64,000 bases of DNA from NCBI GenBank assembly GCA_036265815.1, contig DATAOI010000078.1, positions 26,717-90,716 of the forward strand, read 5' to 3'. Positions 36,819-45,651 of this stretch are shown here, in pieces. The notes below the pieces were generated by a model. That model did not search any database, had not been told where the DNA came from, and saw only the letters and a list, made by a program, of their open reading frames with translations. The position numbers and the translations under genes were made by a program. Every line of letters starts with the position of its first letter. Within the stretch, counting starts at the first letter, position 1. This stretch comes from Gemmatimonadales bacterium (GTDB taxonomy: Bacteria > Gemmatimonadota > Gemmatimonadetes > Gemmatimonadales > GWC2-71-9).

Positions 36819-37186
36819 AACAGGCCAGAGCCGGATTCACCCTGGTCGAAGTATTGGTCGCCGTGGTCGTGCTGGGCATCGGCATCGTGGCACTTGCGGG
36901 GTCGGCGGGCATGGTCACCCGGATGATCGGCCGCGGGCAGATGGGAACCCGCGCGGCGCAGCTCGCCTCCCAGCGGTTCGACCTGCTCCGGAACGCGGCC
37001 TACCGCACCAGCCCGAAGTGTACCCACGCCAGCTTCGCGAGCGGCGGGCCGGTCACGGCGCAGGGCGTCACCGAGACCTGGGTCGTCACAGCCGGCGACC
37101 CGAGCATTGTCACCGAGACCGTCACCTACAACACCGCCAACGGCGGTACTCACAGTGACGTGTTCACCACCAGGATCGGGTGCTGA
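36815..37186 (+). CDS. pilV: PilV-like minor pilin
   Basis: 123 residues from a GTG that overlaps the previous stop by 4 bases, with GGGGAGGG upstream. Leader MKQARAG, then FTLVEVLVAVVVLGIGIVAL, with the VEVLVA and VLGIGI features typical of PilV/GspI proteins. A short globular part has one Cys mid-chain and one at the C-terminus. Works in the pilus-tip minor pilin complex. Confidence 0.87.
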   Translation: MKQARAGFTLVEVLVAVVVLGIGIVALAGSAGMVTRMIGRGQMGTRAAQLASQRFDLLRNAAYRTSPKCTHASFASGGPVTAQGVTETWVVTAGDPSIVTETVTYNTANGGTHSDVFTTRIGC

Positions 37187-37191
37187 CCGCC

Positions 37192-38040
37192 ATGCGAAAT
37201 CAACGGGGCTTTACCTTGGTCGAGATCCTCATGGCCATGGTGGTCATGCTGACCGTCACCGGGGCCATCTACAAGCTGCTCACCACGAGTCAGCGGCTGT
37301 CCAACGCGCAGGCGGCTCGCACCGACCTGCAGTCCAACGAGCGGGCCGCCTCGCTGATCGTACCGAGCGAGTTGCGAGAGCTCAATACCGTAATAGGTGG
37401 CACCGCTATCGAGACCGACATCCTGACGCTGGGGGCAACCAACATCAGGTACCGCGCCATGCGTGGCCTCGGGTTCGTCTGTCAGTCGGCTGCTGGAGTC
37501 ATCTCGATCTACAAGGACACCTGGTCCGGATACCGAGCCCCGCAGCAGACACGCGATGCCGGGTACGTCTTCTTCCAGACGGACCCATCAACCGGCTCGG
37601 ACGGGACCTGGCAGACGGCGTTGATCACCGCGGTGGGCACGGGAACCGCCTGCCCAGGGGGTGCCGCGTCGTATACCCTGACCATGCCTGGACTCGCCGC
37701 GCCGGATCTCGGTGCTCCGGTGCGTCTATTCGAGGTGATGGAGATGGGACTCTACCCAAGCGGCGGGAAATGGTGGCTGGGCGTCCAGTCGGTGAGCGCT
37801 GGTGAGCTGACCAAGCAGCCGCTCCTCGGACCGCTCAAGGAAGCCACCGGCCTCACGCTCAAGTATTACGACCAGACGGGGGCCACGGAGACGACCGACC
37901 CGAATAACGTCAGAAGCATCCTGGTCACCATCAAAGGTATCACCAATGGTGCGGTGTCCACCGGCGGCGGCTCCTCCAACGTCGCGGTCGTGGAGGATTC
38001 GGTGGTGAGCCGGGTGACGCTGCGGAATGCACTTCGATGA
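37192..38040 (+). CDS. pilW: PilW-like minor pilin
   Basis: 282 residues from the ATG at 37192 (a GTG at 37180 would overlap the preceding gene). Leader MRNQRG, then FTLVEILMAMVVMLTVTGAI. The larger beta-rich domain with FVCQSAAGVISIYKDT and VRLFEVMEMGLY is in the size range of PilW/GspJ. Third gene of the minor pilin operon; a short gap of 5 bases separates it from pilV. Confidence 0.85.
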   Translation: MRNQRGFTLVEILMAMVVMLTVTGAIYKLLTTSQRLSNAQAARTDLQSNERAASLIVPSELRELNTVIGGTAIETDILTLGATNIRYRAMRGLGFVCQSAAGVISIYKDTWSGYRAPQQTRDAGYVFFQTDPSTGSDGTWQTALITAVGTGTACPGGAASYTLTMPGLAAPDLGAPVRLFEVMEMGLYPSGGKWWLGVQSVSAGELTKQPLLGPLKEATGLTLKYYDQTGATETTDPNNVRSILVTIKGITNGAVSTGGGSSNVAVVEDSVVSRVTLRNALR

Positions 38041-38066
38041 TCGACCCATCCCTCAAGGAGACGGGT

Positions 38067-39221
38067 ATGCCAGCTCCACGCCTGCATAACGAACGGGGCA
38101 TCGCCCTGGCCGTAGCGATTTTCGCTCTGGTGGTGATCGGTGCGCTCGTCGCGGGAACGTTCTTCGCCGGCCGCCTGGAGCAGCAGTCCGGGCAGAACGG
38201 CGTCTACGCCGCCCAGGCGGCCGAAGGGGCCGAGGCGGCACTGAGCGATGCCTTTGCCGCCATGGACGCCACCACCCTCACGGCGATGGCGGTGAACCCC
38301 GCGGTTGCGCAGACCGTCACCTCGTCGATGGCCGGCACATACGTCTCGACTACCTCGAGCGTGCGCAAGCTCTCGAGCAGCCTGTTCCTGGTCGAAGCGC
38401 TCGGCCAGCGGAATGACGCTGCCGGCACCCAGATGGCCAGAAAGAAGATCGGCACCCTCTTCCGTCTCGCTTCGGCCAACATCAGCGTCAGCGCCGGCTT
38501 GACGGCGCTGGGAGATGTGCTGGTCGGCGGCACCTCCACCGTGAGCGGCATCGATGCCACGCCTTCGGCGTGGACCGACGCGGGCGTGAGCTGCCCGACG
38601 CCCGGCGACGTGGCCGGCGTACGCTACAACGGGACGCTCGATCAAAAGGGTAGCTCCACCATCGCGGGCAGCCCAAAGAGTGTGTCGGACTCTACCCTGA
38701 ACTCCGGAAACATCTTCGGTAGCACCAACTTCAACGCGCTCAAGGCGCTGCGGACCCTGACCCTCACGAGCGACATCAGCGGGCTGGCCGCCGCCGTCAC
38801 CGGGAGCCCGTCGAGGTGCGACACATCGGTCCTGACCAACTGGGGCGCGCCTACCGACAAGGCCAGCCCGTGTTTCAACTATTTCCCGATCATCTACCAT
38901 TACGGCGATCTCAGCATCTCAGGGACCGGTGAAGGTCAGGGAATTCTGCTGGTCGAGGGAAACCTCACCGTGCAGGGCCGCATCGACTTCTACGGTCCGG
39001 TCATCGTGACCGGCGGCGTGGACGTGCGCGGCACCGGCAGCGACGACGTCAAGTTCTACGGCGGCATTCTGGCTCAGAACGTCACGCTCGACGACAGCCG
39101 CCTGACCGGTAACGCCACCGTGAACTATTCCTCCTGCGCCATTCGTCGGGCCCTCCAGGGCTCGGCAGTCCCGACCGTGCTCGACCAGCGGAGCTGGGCC
39201 CAGCTCTACGAAACCAACTAG
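38067..39221 (+). CDS. pilX: PilX-like minor pilin with beta-helix-like domain
   Basis: 384 residues from the ATG at 38067, with AAGGAG about 7 bases upstream (a start at 38037 would overlap pilW). N-terminus ERGIALAVAIFALVVIGALV is typical of PilX, with no Phe at +1 and no classical Glu5. From about residue 150 the chain has repeating short beta-strand motifs (SISGTGEGQGILLVEGNLTV, RIDFYGPVIVTGGVDV, KFYGGILAQNVTLDDS) suggesting a right-handed beta-helix. Longer than classical PilX (about 170-200). Last gene of the operon; a hairpin follows. Confidence 0.8.
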   Translation: MPAPRLHNERGIALAVAIFALVVIGALVAGTFFAGRLEQQSGQNGVYAAQAAEGAEAALSDAFAAMDATTLTAMAVNPAVAQTVTSSMAGTYVSTTSSVRKLSSSLFLVEALGQRNDAAGTQMARKKIGTLFRLASANISVSAGLTALGDVLVGGTSTVSGIDATPSAWTDAGVSCPTPGDVAGVRYNGTLDQKGSSTIAGSPKSVSDSTLNSGNIFGSTNFNALKALRTLTLTSDISGLAAAVTGSPSRCDTSVLTNWGAPTDKASPCFNYFPIIYHYGDLSISGTGEGQGILLVEGNLTVQGRIDFYGPVIVTGGVDVRGTGSDDVKFYGGILAQNVTLDDSRLTGNATVNYSSCAIRRALQGSAVPTVLDQRSWAQLYETN

Positions 39222-39241
39222 GAACTCGCGGATTCGTCGGT

Positions 39242-39278
39242 GCCGGCGGCGGCTCCTCTCTCGGGGGCCGCCGCCGGC
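39242..39278 (+). terminator. hairpin after the minor pilin operon
   Basis: A 12-base-pair perfect stem (GCCGGCGGCGGC with its complement) and 13-base loop. The stem is strong but no T-tract follows, so it may act as a Rho-assisted terminator or a 3'-end protector. Confidence 0.55.
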
Positions 39279-39555
39279 CTGTTGGGAGGGTGCAAACCCC
39301 TGCGCAAGCGCGCCATACGACGCACTGCTGCAACCCGAGAAACGCCTTGCGAAAGAGCAGGTCGGGGGCCCTGAGAGGCCTGGTGAACTGGGGTACACCC
39401 CGAAGCAAATCGGTTCTCCGCAACGAGCTAGGGCGGTGCAATTTGTGTGGCACATCGGTTGCCCTACGACCGGCCTGACTAGCCTCATGCCCCGGCGTTG
39501 CGGGGAGTTCGGCACAGCGCGGCAGGCCAGAGCCACCCCTCAACAAGCGGATACT
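39279..39555. other. intergenic region before pilM
   Basis: 277 bases without a credible gene. It contains the sigma-54 promoter at 39448-39462 and about 170 bases upstream that could bind the NtrC-type activator. I looked for a cyclic-di-GMP riboswitch, common before pilus genes, and did not find its conserved core. Confidence 0.5.
39448..39462 (+). promoter_or_regulatory. sigma-54 promoter of the pilMNOPQ operon
   Basis: TGGCACATCGGTTGC: perfect TGGCAC and TTGC halves with GG-N10-GC spacing (GG 39449-39450, GC 39461-39462). Predicted start near 39474, about 82 bases before the pilM ATG. Confidence 0.82.
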
Positions 39556-40599
39556 ATGGGACTCTTCGGGCGCAATGCGATGACGGTAGGCCTGGACATC
39601 GGCAGCGGGCTCATCAAGCTCGTTGCCATCTCGCACTCCTCCGGCGGTCCGGTCCTCACCAAGGTCGCGTTCACCTCAGTGGTGAACGACGCCATCGTCG
39701 AGGGTGAGGTCATGGACCCCGCCATCGTGGCCGAGGCCATCAAGGGGCTGCTCGCCTCCGCCGGCATCAAGGCCAAGAAGGTCGTGACCGCGGTGGGCGG
39801 GCGGGACGTGATCATCAAGAAGATCGCTATGGACCGGATGAAGGAGGGCGAGGCGCGCGAGGTGATCCGCTGGGAAGCGGAGCAGCACGTGCCGTTCGAC
39901 ATGGACAACGTCGAGCTCGACTTTCAGATCTTGGACCCCGAGGGTGAAGGCCTGCAGATGACCGTCCTCCTGGTGGCCGCCAAGCGCGAGCTGGTGGAGC
40001 ACAAGGTGGCGCTGCTGGCCGACGTCGGGCTCGAGGCCAGCGTCATCGATGTGGATGCCTTCGCGCTCCACAACGCCTTCGAGGTCAACTATCCCGAGGC
40101 CATGCACGGCGTCGTCGGCCTGGTCAACATCGGCCACGAAACCACCAACATCAACATCCTGGACGACGGCGTGCCGGTGCTCACCCGGGACATCCCGGTC
40201 GGCACCCGCCGCTTCAAGGAAGATCTCCAGCGCGAGCGCGGTCTGTCCGCCGAAGAGGCCGACAAGCTGCTGCAAGGCGTCGAGTCGAGCGAGGTGCTCG
40301 ATCCGTTCCTCGAGTCCCGTGGCGAAGAGCTGGCGGTCGGCGTCGAGCGGGCCGCCGCCTTCCTGCAGTCCGCCAGCAGGTCGGCGGGCGGGATCTCCCG
40401 GATCTTCACCACCGGCGGCGGTGCCCGCATCCCCCGGTTGAACAAGGTCCTGTCGGACCGTCTCAAGATCCCGGTCCAGCTGGCCAATCCGATCGAGAAG
40501 CTGCAGGTGGCCGACGGGGTGTTCGACCTGTTGCCCGTCGACGAGGTCGCCCCGCTGCTGATGCTCCCGATTGGTCTCGCGCTGCGCAGCGCGGCGTAA
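39556..40599 (+). CDS. pilM: type IV pilus assembly protein PilM
   Basis: 347 residues. Actin-like ATPase fold: phosphate-1 loop VGLDIGSGLIKLV, GLVNIGHETTNINIL (phosphate-2) and FTTGGGARIPRL (adenosine motif). A longer in-frame reading from 39436 was rejected because the conserved protein begins at MGLFGRN and the sigma-54 start site lies at about 39474. PilM sits on the cytosolic face and binds the tail of PilN, linking the assembly ATPases to the PilNOP-PilQ envelope complex. First gene of the pilMNOPQ operon. Confidence 0.95.
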   Translation: MGLFGRNAMTVGLDIGSGLIKLVAISHSSGGPVLTKVAFTSVVNDAIVEGEVMDPAIVAEAIKGLLASAGIKAKKVVTAVGGRDVIIKKIAMDRMKEGEAREVIRWEAEQHVPFDMDNVELDFQILDPEGEGLQMTVLLVAAKRELVEHKVALLADVGLEASVIDVDAFALHNAFEVNYPEAMHGVVGLVNIGHETTNINILDDGVPVLTRDIPVGTRRFKEDLQRERGLSAEEADKLLQGVESSEVLDPFLESRGEELAVGVERAAAFLQSASRSAGGISRIFTTGGGARIPRLNKVLSDRLKIPVQLANPIEKLQVADGVFDLLPVDEVAPLLMLPIGLALRSAA

Positions 40600-40624
40600 A
40601 CCCGAGCCCCGGACGTCATCACCG

Positions 40625-41326
40625 ATGATCACCGTCAATCTCCGCCCGAACCTCAAGCGCAAGCGCGCCGGCTCGCCCTTCCAGGGGGCGCTGCAGGGCG
40701 TCCGCGGTCTGGGTGGCAAGATCAAGGACCCCTTGCTACTGGTGGCCGTGGCGAGCTGGGTCGTCGTGCTGGGCTGGCTGGGCTTCGCGATCCTGGGCAC
40801 CACGCGCGAGCTCAGCGCTTTGGAGCCGCAGCTCGAGGCCACCCGGGCCGAGCACCGGCGCTTCAAGTCCTTTCTGGCGGAGAAGCGGCACCAGGAGACC
40901 ATTCGGGACTCCCTGGTCGCCCAGATCGGCGTCATCCGCCAGGTGGATGGCGATCGCTACGTCTGGTCCCATGTGCTCGACGAAGTGACCCGGGCGCTGC
41001 CGGCCTACACCTGGCTCATCACGGTGGGTATGGCGAGCACACCCGCCACTCCGGCGCCGGCCCCGGCCGATACGACCAAGAACGCTCCCCCGCTGCCCAC
41101 CATGATGCAGTTCGAGGTCAACGGGCGCACGGTCGACATCCAGGCGTATACCCGGTTCCTCCGGCAGCTCGAGGCTTCGCCCTGGATCACCGACGTCACG
41201 CCGGTGTCGGCGCAGACGGTCGTGGAAAAGGAGCGGCCGCTCACGGCGTTCGTCATCCGGGCCAGCTACAGACAGGCGGACTCGGCATACATCCGGACCG
41301 TTCCCCTCAGCAATTCGGTGAGGTAG
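40625..41326 (+). CDS. pilN: type IV pilus assembly protein PilN
   Basis: 233 residues. The cytosolic N-terminal motif that docks on PilM is MITVNLRPN. One membrane segment lies at about 38-60 (VAVASWVVVLGWLGFAILG), followed by a coiled coil (LSALEPQLEATRAEHRR) and a ferredoxin-like periplasmic domain. A Pro/Ala linker (STPATPAPAPAD) splits the periplasmic part. Pairs with PilO to form the inner-membrane alignment complex; sits 25 bases after pilM and 7 before pilO. Confidence 0.92.
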   Translation: MITVNLRPNLKRKRAGSPFQGALQGVRGLGGKIKDPLLLVAVASWVVVLGWLGFAILGTTRELSALEPQLEATRAEHRRFKSFLAEKRHQETIRDSLVAQIGVIRQVDGDRYVWSHVLDEVTRALPAYTWLITVGMASTPATPAPAPADTTKNAPPLPTMMQFEVNGRTVDIQAYTRFLRQLEASPWITDVTPVSAQTVVEKERPLTAFVIRASYRQADSAYIRTVPLSNSVR

Positions 41327-41333
41327 GCACTCC

Positions 41334-41966
41334 ATGGCATCCCTGTCGTCACAGAAATCCGGGCCCGTGCTGGTCGTGCTGCTCGCGGGCCTGGTGGGGT
41401 ACATCGCATACACCGGCACGCTGATCCAGAACCTCGGCGTATCCGGCGTGACCGCCCGTCAGGGTCGGGTTGCCGCCATGCGCGACACCATCGCGCAATT
41501 GACCGCGGCCACCGACAGCGCCAAGAAGGAGCTGGTCCGCGGCACGGTCGAGGATCTCCGCAAGCGGCTGGACACGTATCGCGGCAGCCTCTCGCTCCTC
41601 CGGCGCCTGGTGCCCGAGCGGAACGAGGTGCCCAACCTGCTCGATGACATCTCCAGCCGGAGCAAGATCCGGGGCGTCACCCTGTCGCAGGTGGTTCCGC
41701 TGCCAGTCGAGCCGGGGCCGGCGCCGTTCGACACCTACAAGTACAACATGTCGGTCATCGGTCATTACGATCACATCGGCGAGTTCCTGGCCGACGTCGC
41801 CAGCCTGCAGCGGATCATCGTGCCCTACGACCTGACCGTCAACGTGGCCAACGCGGCCGCGGCCAAGGCGCTGGGAGACACCTCCGGTTCGCTGCTCGAG
41901 GCCAAGTTCCAGATCCGTACGTACGTCAAATCTTCGAGTCCGGAGGGAGAGGCCAGTGGCACCTAA
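41334..41966 (+). CDS. pilO: type IV pilus assembly protein PilO
   Basis: 210 residues. A short N-terminus, one membrane segment at about 10-28, a periplasmic coiled coil (AAMRDTIAQLTAATDSAKKE), then the PilO ferredoxin-like domain with LRRLVPERNEVPNLLDDISS and YNMSVIGHYDHIGEFLADVA. Forms heterodimers with PilN. Its end overlaps pilP by 11 bases. Confidence 0.92.
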   Translation: MASLSSQKSGPVLVVLLAGLVGYIAYTGTLIQNLGVSGVTARQGRVAAMRDTIAQLTAATDSAKKELVRGTVEDLRKRLDTYRGSLSLLRRLVPERNEVPNLLDDISSRSKIRGVTLSQVVPLPVEPGPAPFDTYKYNMSVIGHYDHIGEFLADVASLQRIIVPYDLTVNVANAAAAKALGDTSGSLLEAKFQIRTYVKSSSPEGEASGT

Positions 41967-42537
41967 CGCTCTGCTCAGGTTCGCCCTGCTCGGCGCGCTG
42001 ACGCTCGGCGGCTGCTCCCGTGGGCAGCAGGGCGACGACACGGCTGCCCAGGGCCGGTCGACTCTCGCCGCCACCACCGCGGTGAGCGTCCACCAGCCGG
42101 ACAGCTCCAAGGCCCCGGCCGCGCCGGCTTCCTCGCCGGTCCCGGATTCGATCGCCCGAATGGCCGACGCCGAAGCGATGATGGCCGACTCGGCCCAGAA
42201 GGCGCGCGAGATCGAGGTGATGCGGGAGACCTTCGCCTACGCCGGAGGCACCCGTGACCCGTTCAACTCGCTGCTGATCGTCGACAAGAACGGCCCCGAG
42301 GTCGCCGACTGCGACCTGGTGGGCGTCTATCTGGATCTCCGCACGCCGTCGAACAGTATGGTGGTGCTGCGGGAGAAGGTCTCCGCCAAGCGGCACAAGC
42401 TGCGGGTGGGTGACCAGTTGAGCCGGGCGCGGCTGGTGCAGATCCGGCCCCGGGATGCTGTGTTCATGATTCAGGACTTCGGATTCGAGCGCCAGGAAAC
42501 TCTCTCGCTGCGCAAGCAGGAGGTCGAGACACCATGA
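41956..42537 (+). CDS. pilP: type IV pilus lipoprotein PilP
   Basis: 193 residues from a GTG inside pilO. Lipobox in LGALTLGGC, a low-complexity Ala/Pro/Ser linker (about 25-75), then the PilP beta domain: AGGTRDPFNSLL, DLVGVYLDLRTPSNSMVVL and DAVFMIQDFG. PilP connects the PilNO inner-membrane complex with the PilQ secretin. Its stop overlaps the pilQ ATG by 4 bases. Confidence 0.9.
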   Translation: MAPNALLRFALLGALTLGGCSRGQQGDDTAAQGRSTLAATTAVSVHQPDSSKAPAAPASSPVPDSIARMADAEAMMADSAQKAREIEVMRETFAYAGGTRDPFNSLLIVDKNGPEVADCDLVGVYLDLRTPSNSMVVLREKVSAKRHKLRVGDQLSRARLVQIRPRDAVFMIQDFGFERQETLSLRKQEVETP

Positions 42538-44321
42538 CGGGCATGTATCGCTTCGGGCTCATCGCCACGGTGGCTTTCGCCGCGGTCTCTCCGCTCCGGG
42601 CAGACGAGCCCGCCAACGGCGAGGTCACGGCCGTGAGCCTCGCGCCGGCCGCCGGCAAGGCCGAGGTGGTGATCGGGATTCATGGCGCCGTCCAGGTGCG
42701 CGACTTCATGCTCACCGATCCCGACCGCCTCGTGCTGGATGTGGTAGGGGCGCGGCTCAATCAGACGGCTGCGGCACTCTACGACGGGGTCACGCGCGGC
42801 GGGGTGCGCAACCTTCGCTATTCCCAGTTCCGGCCGGACGTCGTCCGGATCGTGCTCGAGCTGGACGGGGCCAAGACCTACAAGATCGACCGCAGCGCCG
42901 AAGCCATCCGGGTGAACTTCGGCCCCGCGCCGTCGTTCCAGGCCTGGACTTCGGAGGACGAGGGCGCGGCCCTGGCAACTGACGAAGCTCCGGCCCCGGC
43001 CCCCGCGGCGGCGGCGCCCACCCGTAAGCCCGAGGTTCGGGTGAACAGCGCCCCGATCCTCACCCGCGCCGAGGAGCCACGGATCACGGTCAACTGGGAT
43101 CGGGCGAGCATCGCCGACGTGGTCTCCGGGTTCGCCGCCTTCAGCGGGCGCACCATCATCCTGGGCAAGGACATCAAGGGCGAGGTCAACGCCGAAATCA
43201 AGAATCAGCCCTGGCCCCAGGCGTTCCAGGCCATCCTGGCCACGCAGGGCCTCTCGGCCCAGGAGATGGCCGGCGGCATCATCCGGGTCGACTCGCCCAC
43301 GGCGCTGGCGGCGCTCGACTCGCTCGAGCCGCTCGAGACCAGCATCGTTCGGATCAACTATGCCCAGGCCAGCTCGCTGTCCAAGACGGTGGAGAGCATC
43401 CTCACCAAGAACCGGGGCCGCGTCGTCGCGGATACCGGCTCCAACGCGCTGATCCTGACCGACACCCGGAGCCGCATCGCCAGCATCAGCGACTTCGTGC
43501 GGGGGCTCGATGTACGCACCCCGCAGCTCTCCATCCAGGCCAAGATCATCTTCGTCGATCGCACCGACGTCGAGCAGCTCGGCCTCCGGTACGACCTGGG
43601 CAACCGCAACCAGTTCTTCAACAAGCTGGTGCAGCATCCCGACCCGTTCAATCCGACCAAGCTGCTCGACCGGAACATCAACGTCATCGATCTGGGCGGC
43701 AACTCGGTCTCGGCCATCGGCAATGCCGACGCCACCATCACCGCGTCCGCACTCGACCTGGTCTTCTCCACCAGCATCGGCGGCTTCTCTCTGACCAGCT
43801 TCCTGAGCGCGTTGGAGAAGAGCGAGCTGGCCGACATCCAGGCCGAGCCGGTCATCTCCACCCTGGACAACCGTCAGGCGGACATCCTCGTTGGTGAGGA
43901 GACACCGGTTCGCGTCATCGACGCGTCGGCCGGTACCGGCGGCAACGCCCGCGCCAACGTGCAGTTCAAGGAGACCGGTATCCGGCTCACCGTCACGCCG
44001 CACGTGACCAACAACCGCCAGGTTCTGATGCAGCTACACACCGAGCGGTCGGCCATCCAGCCGCTCGCGGCGGCGGACCTCGGCTTCATCTTCCAGAAGC
44101 AGAAGGCCGACAACCAGCTCCTGGTCGAGGACGGCGAGACGGCGGTTATCGGCGGCCTCACGGTCACCACGGTCACCAAGAACCGGTCCGGGATCCCGCT
44201 GCTGAGTGGGCTGCCCATCATCGGGAAGCTCTTCTCCTTCTCCGATGAGCAGGAAAACCGGCGCGACCTCATTATCTTGGTCACACCCCGGATCACCGAC
44301 GACGGCGTCTCGGAGCAGTAA
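42534..44321 (+). CDS. pilQ: type IV pilus secretin PilQ
   Basis: 595 residues with a weak signal peptide (ATVAFAAVSPLRADE). One AMIN domain (about 30-130, DPDRLVLDVVGARL ... LRYSQFRPDVVRIVLE), an Ala/Pro linker, an STN/secretin_N region (ADVVSGFAAFSGRTIILG, GGIIRVDSPTALAALDS), and the secretin core (about 330-590: IIFVDRTDVEQLGLRYDLG, LEKSELADIQAEPVISTLD, GIRLTVTPHV, PLLSGLPIIGKLF). Single AMIN domain, as in the more compact PilQ proteins. Forms the outer-membrane pore for the pilus. A strong terminator follows. Confidence 0.95.
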   Translation: MTGMYRFGLIATVAFAAVSPLRADEPANGEVTAVSLAPAAGKAEVVIGIHGAVQVRDFMLTDPDRLVLDVVGARLNQTAAALYDGVTRGGVRNLRYSQFRPDVVRIVLELDGAKTYKIDRSAEAIRVNFGPAPSFQAWTSEDEGAALATDEAPAPAPAAAAPTRKPEVRVNSAPILTRAEEPRITVNWDRASIADVVSGFAAFSGRTIILGKDIKGEVNAEIKNQPWPQAFQAILATQGLSAQEMAGGIIRVDSPTALAALDSLEPLETSIVRINYAQASSLSKTVESILTKNRGRVVADTGSNALILTDTRSRIASISDFVRGLDVRTPQLSIQAKIIFVDRTDVEQLGLRYDLGNRNQFFNKLVQHPDPFNPTKLLDRNINVIDLGGNSVSAIGNADATITASALDLVFSTSIGGFSLTSFLSALEKSELADIQAEPVISTLDNRQADILVGEETPVRVIDASAGTGGNARANVQFKETGIRLTVTPHVTNNRQVLMQLHTERSAIQPLAAADLGFIFQKQKADNQLLVEDGETAVIGGLTVTTVTKNRSGIPLLSGLPIIGKLFSFSDEQENRRDLIILVTPRITDDGVSEQ

Positions 44322-44354
44322 CCGCGCGGCGCGGCCGCTCCAGCACCACGACGG

Positions 44355-44389
44355 GAACGAGCCCGGCGCAGGCCGGGCTCGTTCGTTTT
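44355..44389 (+). terminator. rho-independent terminator of the pilMNOPQ operon
   Basis: A perfect 13-base-pair stem (GAACGAGCCCGGC with complement at 44372-44384), 4-base loop GCAG, then GTTTTC. It separates the pil operon from aroC. Confidence 0.92.
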
Positions 44390-44421
44390 CCTCCATCCCC
44401 CGGGCGCGAAGCGAGGCCCGC

Positions 44422-45651
44422 GTGAGCTTCCGATTCTCCACCGCCGGCGAATCCCACGGCAGGGGGTTGATCGCCCTGGTCGAGGGGCTGCCCGCGGGCC
44501 TGCCGGTGTCGGCCGAGTGGGTCGATCGCGACCTGCTCCGGCGGATGCAGGGCTACGGTCGCGGGGCCCGGATGAAGATCGAGCGCGACCACGTCGAGTG
44601 GATCGCGGGCGTTCGCGCGGGGGAAACGCTCGGCTCGCCGGTGGCGATGCTCATCCCGAACCGGGATTGGGGAAACTGGCAGGATGTCATGGCCCACGAA
44701 GCCACGGCTGAGCCGGGCGAGCTCCGCCGCCGCCGGGTGACCCGCCCCCGGCCTGGCCACGCGGACCTGGTCGGGGTGCTCAAATACGACCGGGTCGATG
44801 CCCGCGACATCCTGGAGCGTGCCAGCGCCCGGGAGACGACCGCCCGGGTGGCGGCCGGGGCCCTCGCCCGCAGGCTGCTGGACGAGTTCGGGGTCGAAAT
44901 CGGCAGTCACGTCGTCTCCCTGGGAGGCATCACGGCCACTCCGCCGGCCGAGTTGCCGGTGCCGCTCAACGAGGCGGCGGACCGATCCGAAGTCCGGGTG
45001 CTCGACCCCGCGGTCGAGGCCGCAATCATCGCCCGGATCGACCAGGCCAAGAAGGCGGGCGACACCCTCGGCGGGGAGGTCGAGGTCATCGCCCGCGGCG
45101 TGGTGGTCGGGCTCGGCAGTCACGTGAGCTGGGACCGGAAGCTGGATGGCCGGCTGGCCGCCATGCTGATGTCCATCCCGGCGGTGAAGGCGGTGGAGGT
45201 CGGGATGGGCGTCGAGGCGGCCCGGCGCCCTGGATCCGAGGTCCACGATCCGATCGATCCCTCGGGCCATGCTCCGCCTCGTGGTGGCGATGCCCGGGGT
45301 GGCTTTCGCCGCCGCTCCAACAATGCCGGCGGCCTGGAGGGCGGGATCACCACCGGAGAGCCCGTCGTCCTTCGGGTGGCCATGAAGCCGATCTCCACCC
45401 TCATGTCGCCGCTCCCTACCGTGGATCTCACCTCCGGCCAGCCGGCCAGTGCCCAGAGCGAGCGCTCGGACGTGACCGCCGTGCCGGCGATGGGCGTCAT
45501 CGCCGAGGCGCTGGTGGCCGTCGTGCTGGCCGACGCCATGCTGGAGAAGTTCGGAGGAGACTCGCTGGCCGAGATGCGGCGCAATTTCGCCGGGTACGTC
45601 GGCGCGCTGGGGTCGCGCTGGGCGGCCCTGCGTGAAGCGGTGGAGGGCTGA
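44422..45651 (+). CDS. aroC: chorismate synthase
   Basis: 409 residues from the GTG at 44422. Catalyses the last common step of aromatic amino acid synthesis, EPSP to chorismate, with FMN. Family signatures: FSTAGESHGRGL, GYGRGARMKIE, RPRPGHADLVGVLKYD, ERASARETTARVAAGAL, RSNNAGGLEGGITTGEP. Slightly longer than the 360-residue E. coli type. One base overlaps the aroK start (TGATG), so the two genes are an operon. It lies just after pilQ, recalling the pilMNOPQ-aroK-aroB order of gammaproteobacteria. Confidence 0.97.
   Translation: MSFRFSTAGESHGRGLIALVEGLPAGLPVSAEWVDRDLLRRMQGYGRGARMKIERDHVEWIAGVRAGETLGSPVAMLIPNRDWGNWQDVMAHEATAEPGELRRRRVTRPRPGHADLVGVLKYDRVDARDILERASARETTARVAAGALARRLLDEFGVEIGSHVVSLGGITATPPAELPVPLNEAADRSEVRVLDPAVEAAIIARIDQAKKAGDTLGGEVEVIARGVVVGLGSHVSWDRKLDGRLAAMLMSIPAVKAVEVGMGVEAARRPGSEVHDPIDPSGHAPPRGGDARGGFRRRSNNAGGLEGGITTGEPVVLRVAMKPISTLMSPLPTVDLTSGQPASAQSERSDVTAVPAMGVIAEALVAVVLADAMLEKFGGDSLAEMRRNFAGYVGALGSRWAALREAVEG

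Noticed and set aside
39279..39447. Cyclic-di-GMP riboswitch before pilM
   Set aside because: Some GCAAAC and GAAAC fragments are present but the conserved GEMM core and its pairing partners are not.
39676..40935. Long open frame on the minus strand across pilM/pilN
   Set aside because: It is the antisense shadow of well-supported plus-strand genes in GC-rich DNA; its translation is low-complexity and matches no family.
42471..44003. Long open frame on the minus strand across pilQ
   Set aside because: Antisense shadow of the secretin gene with Gly/Arg/Asp-rich translation and no start signal.
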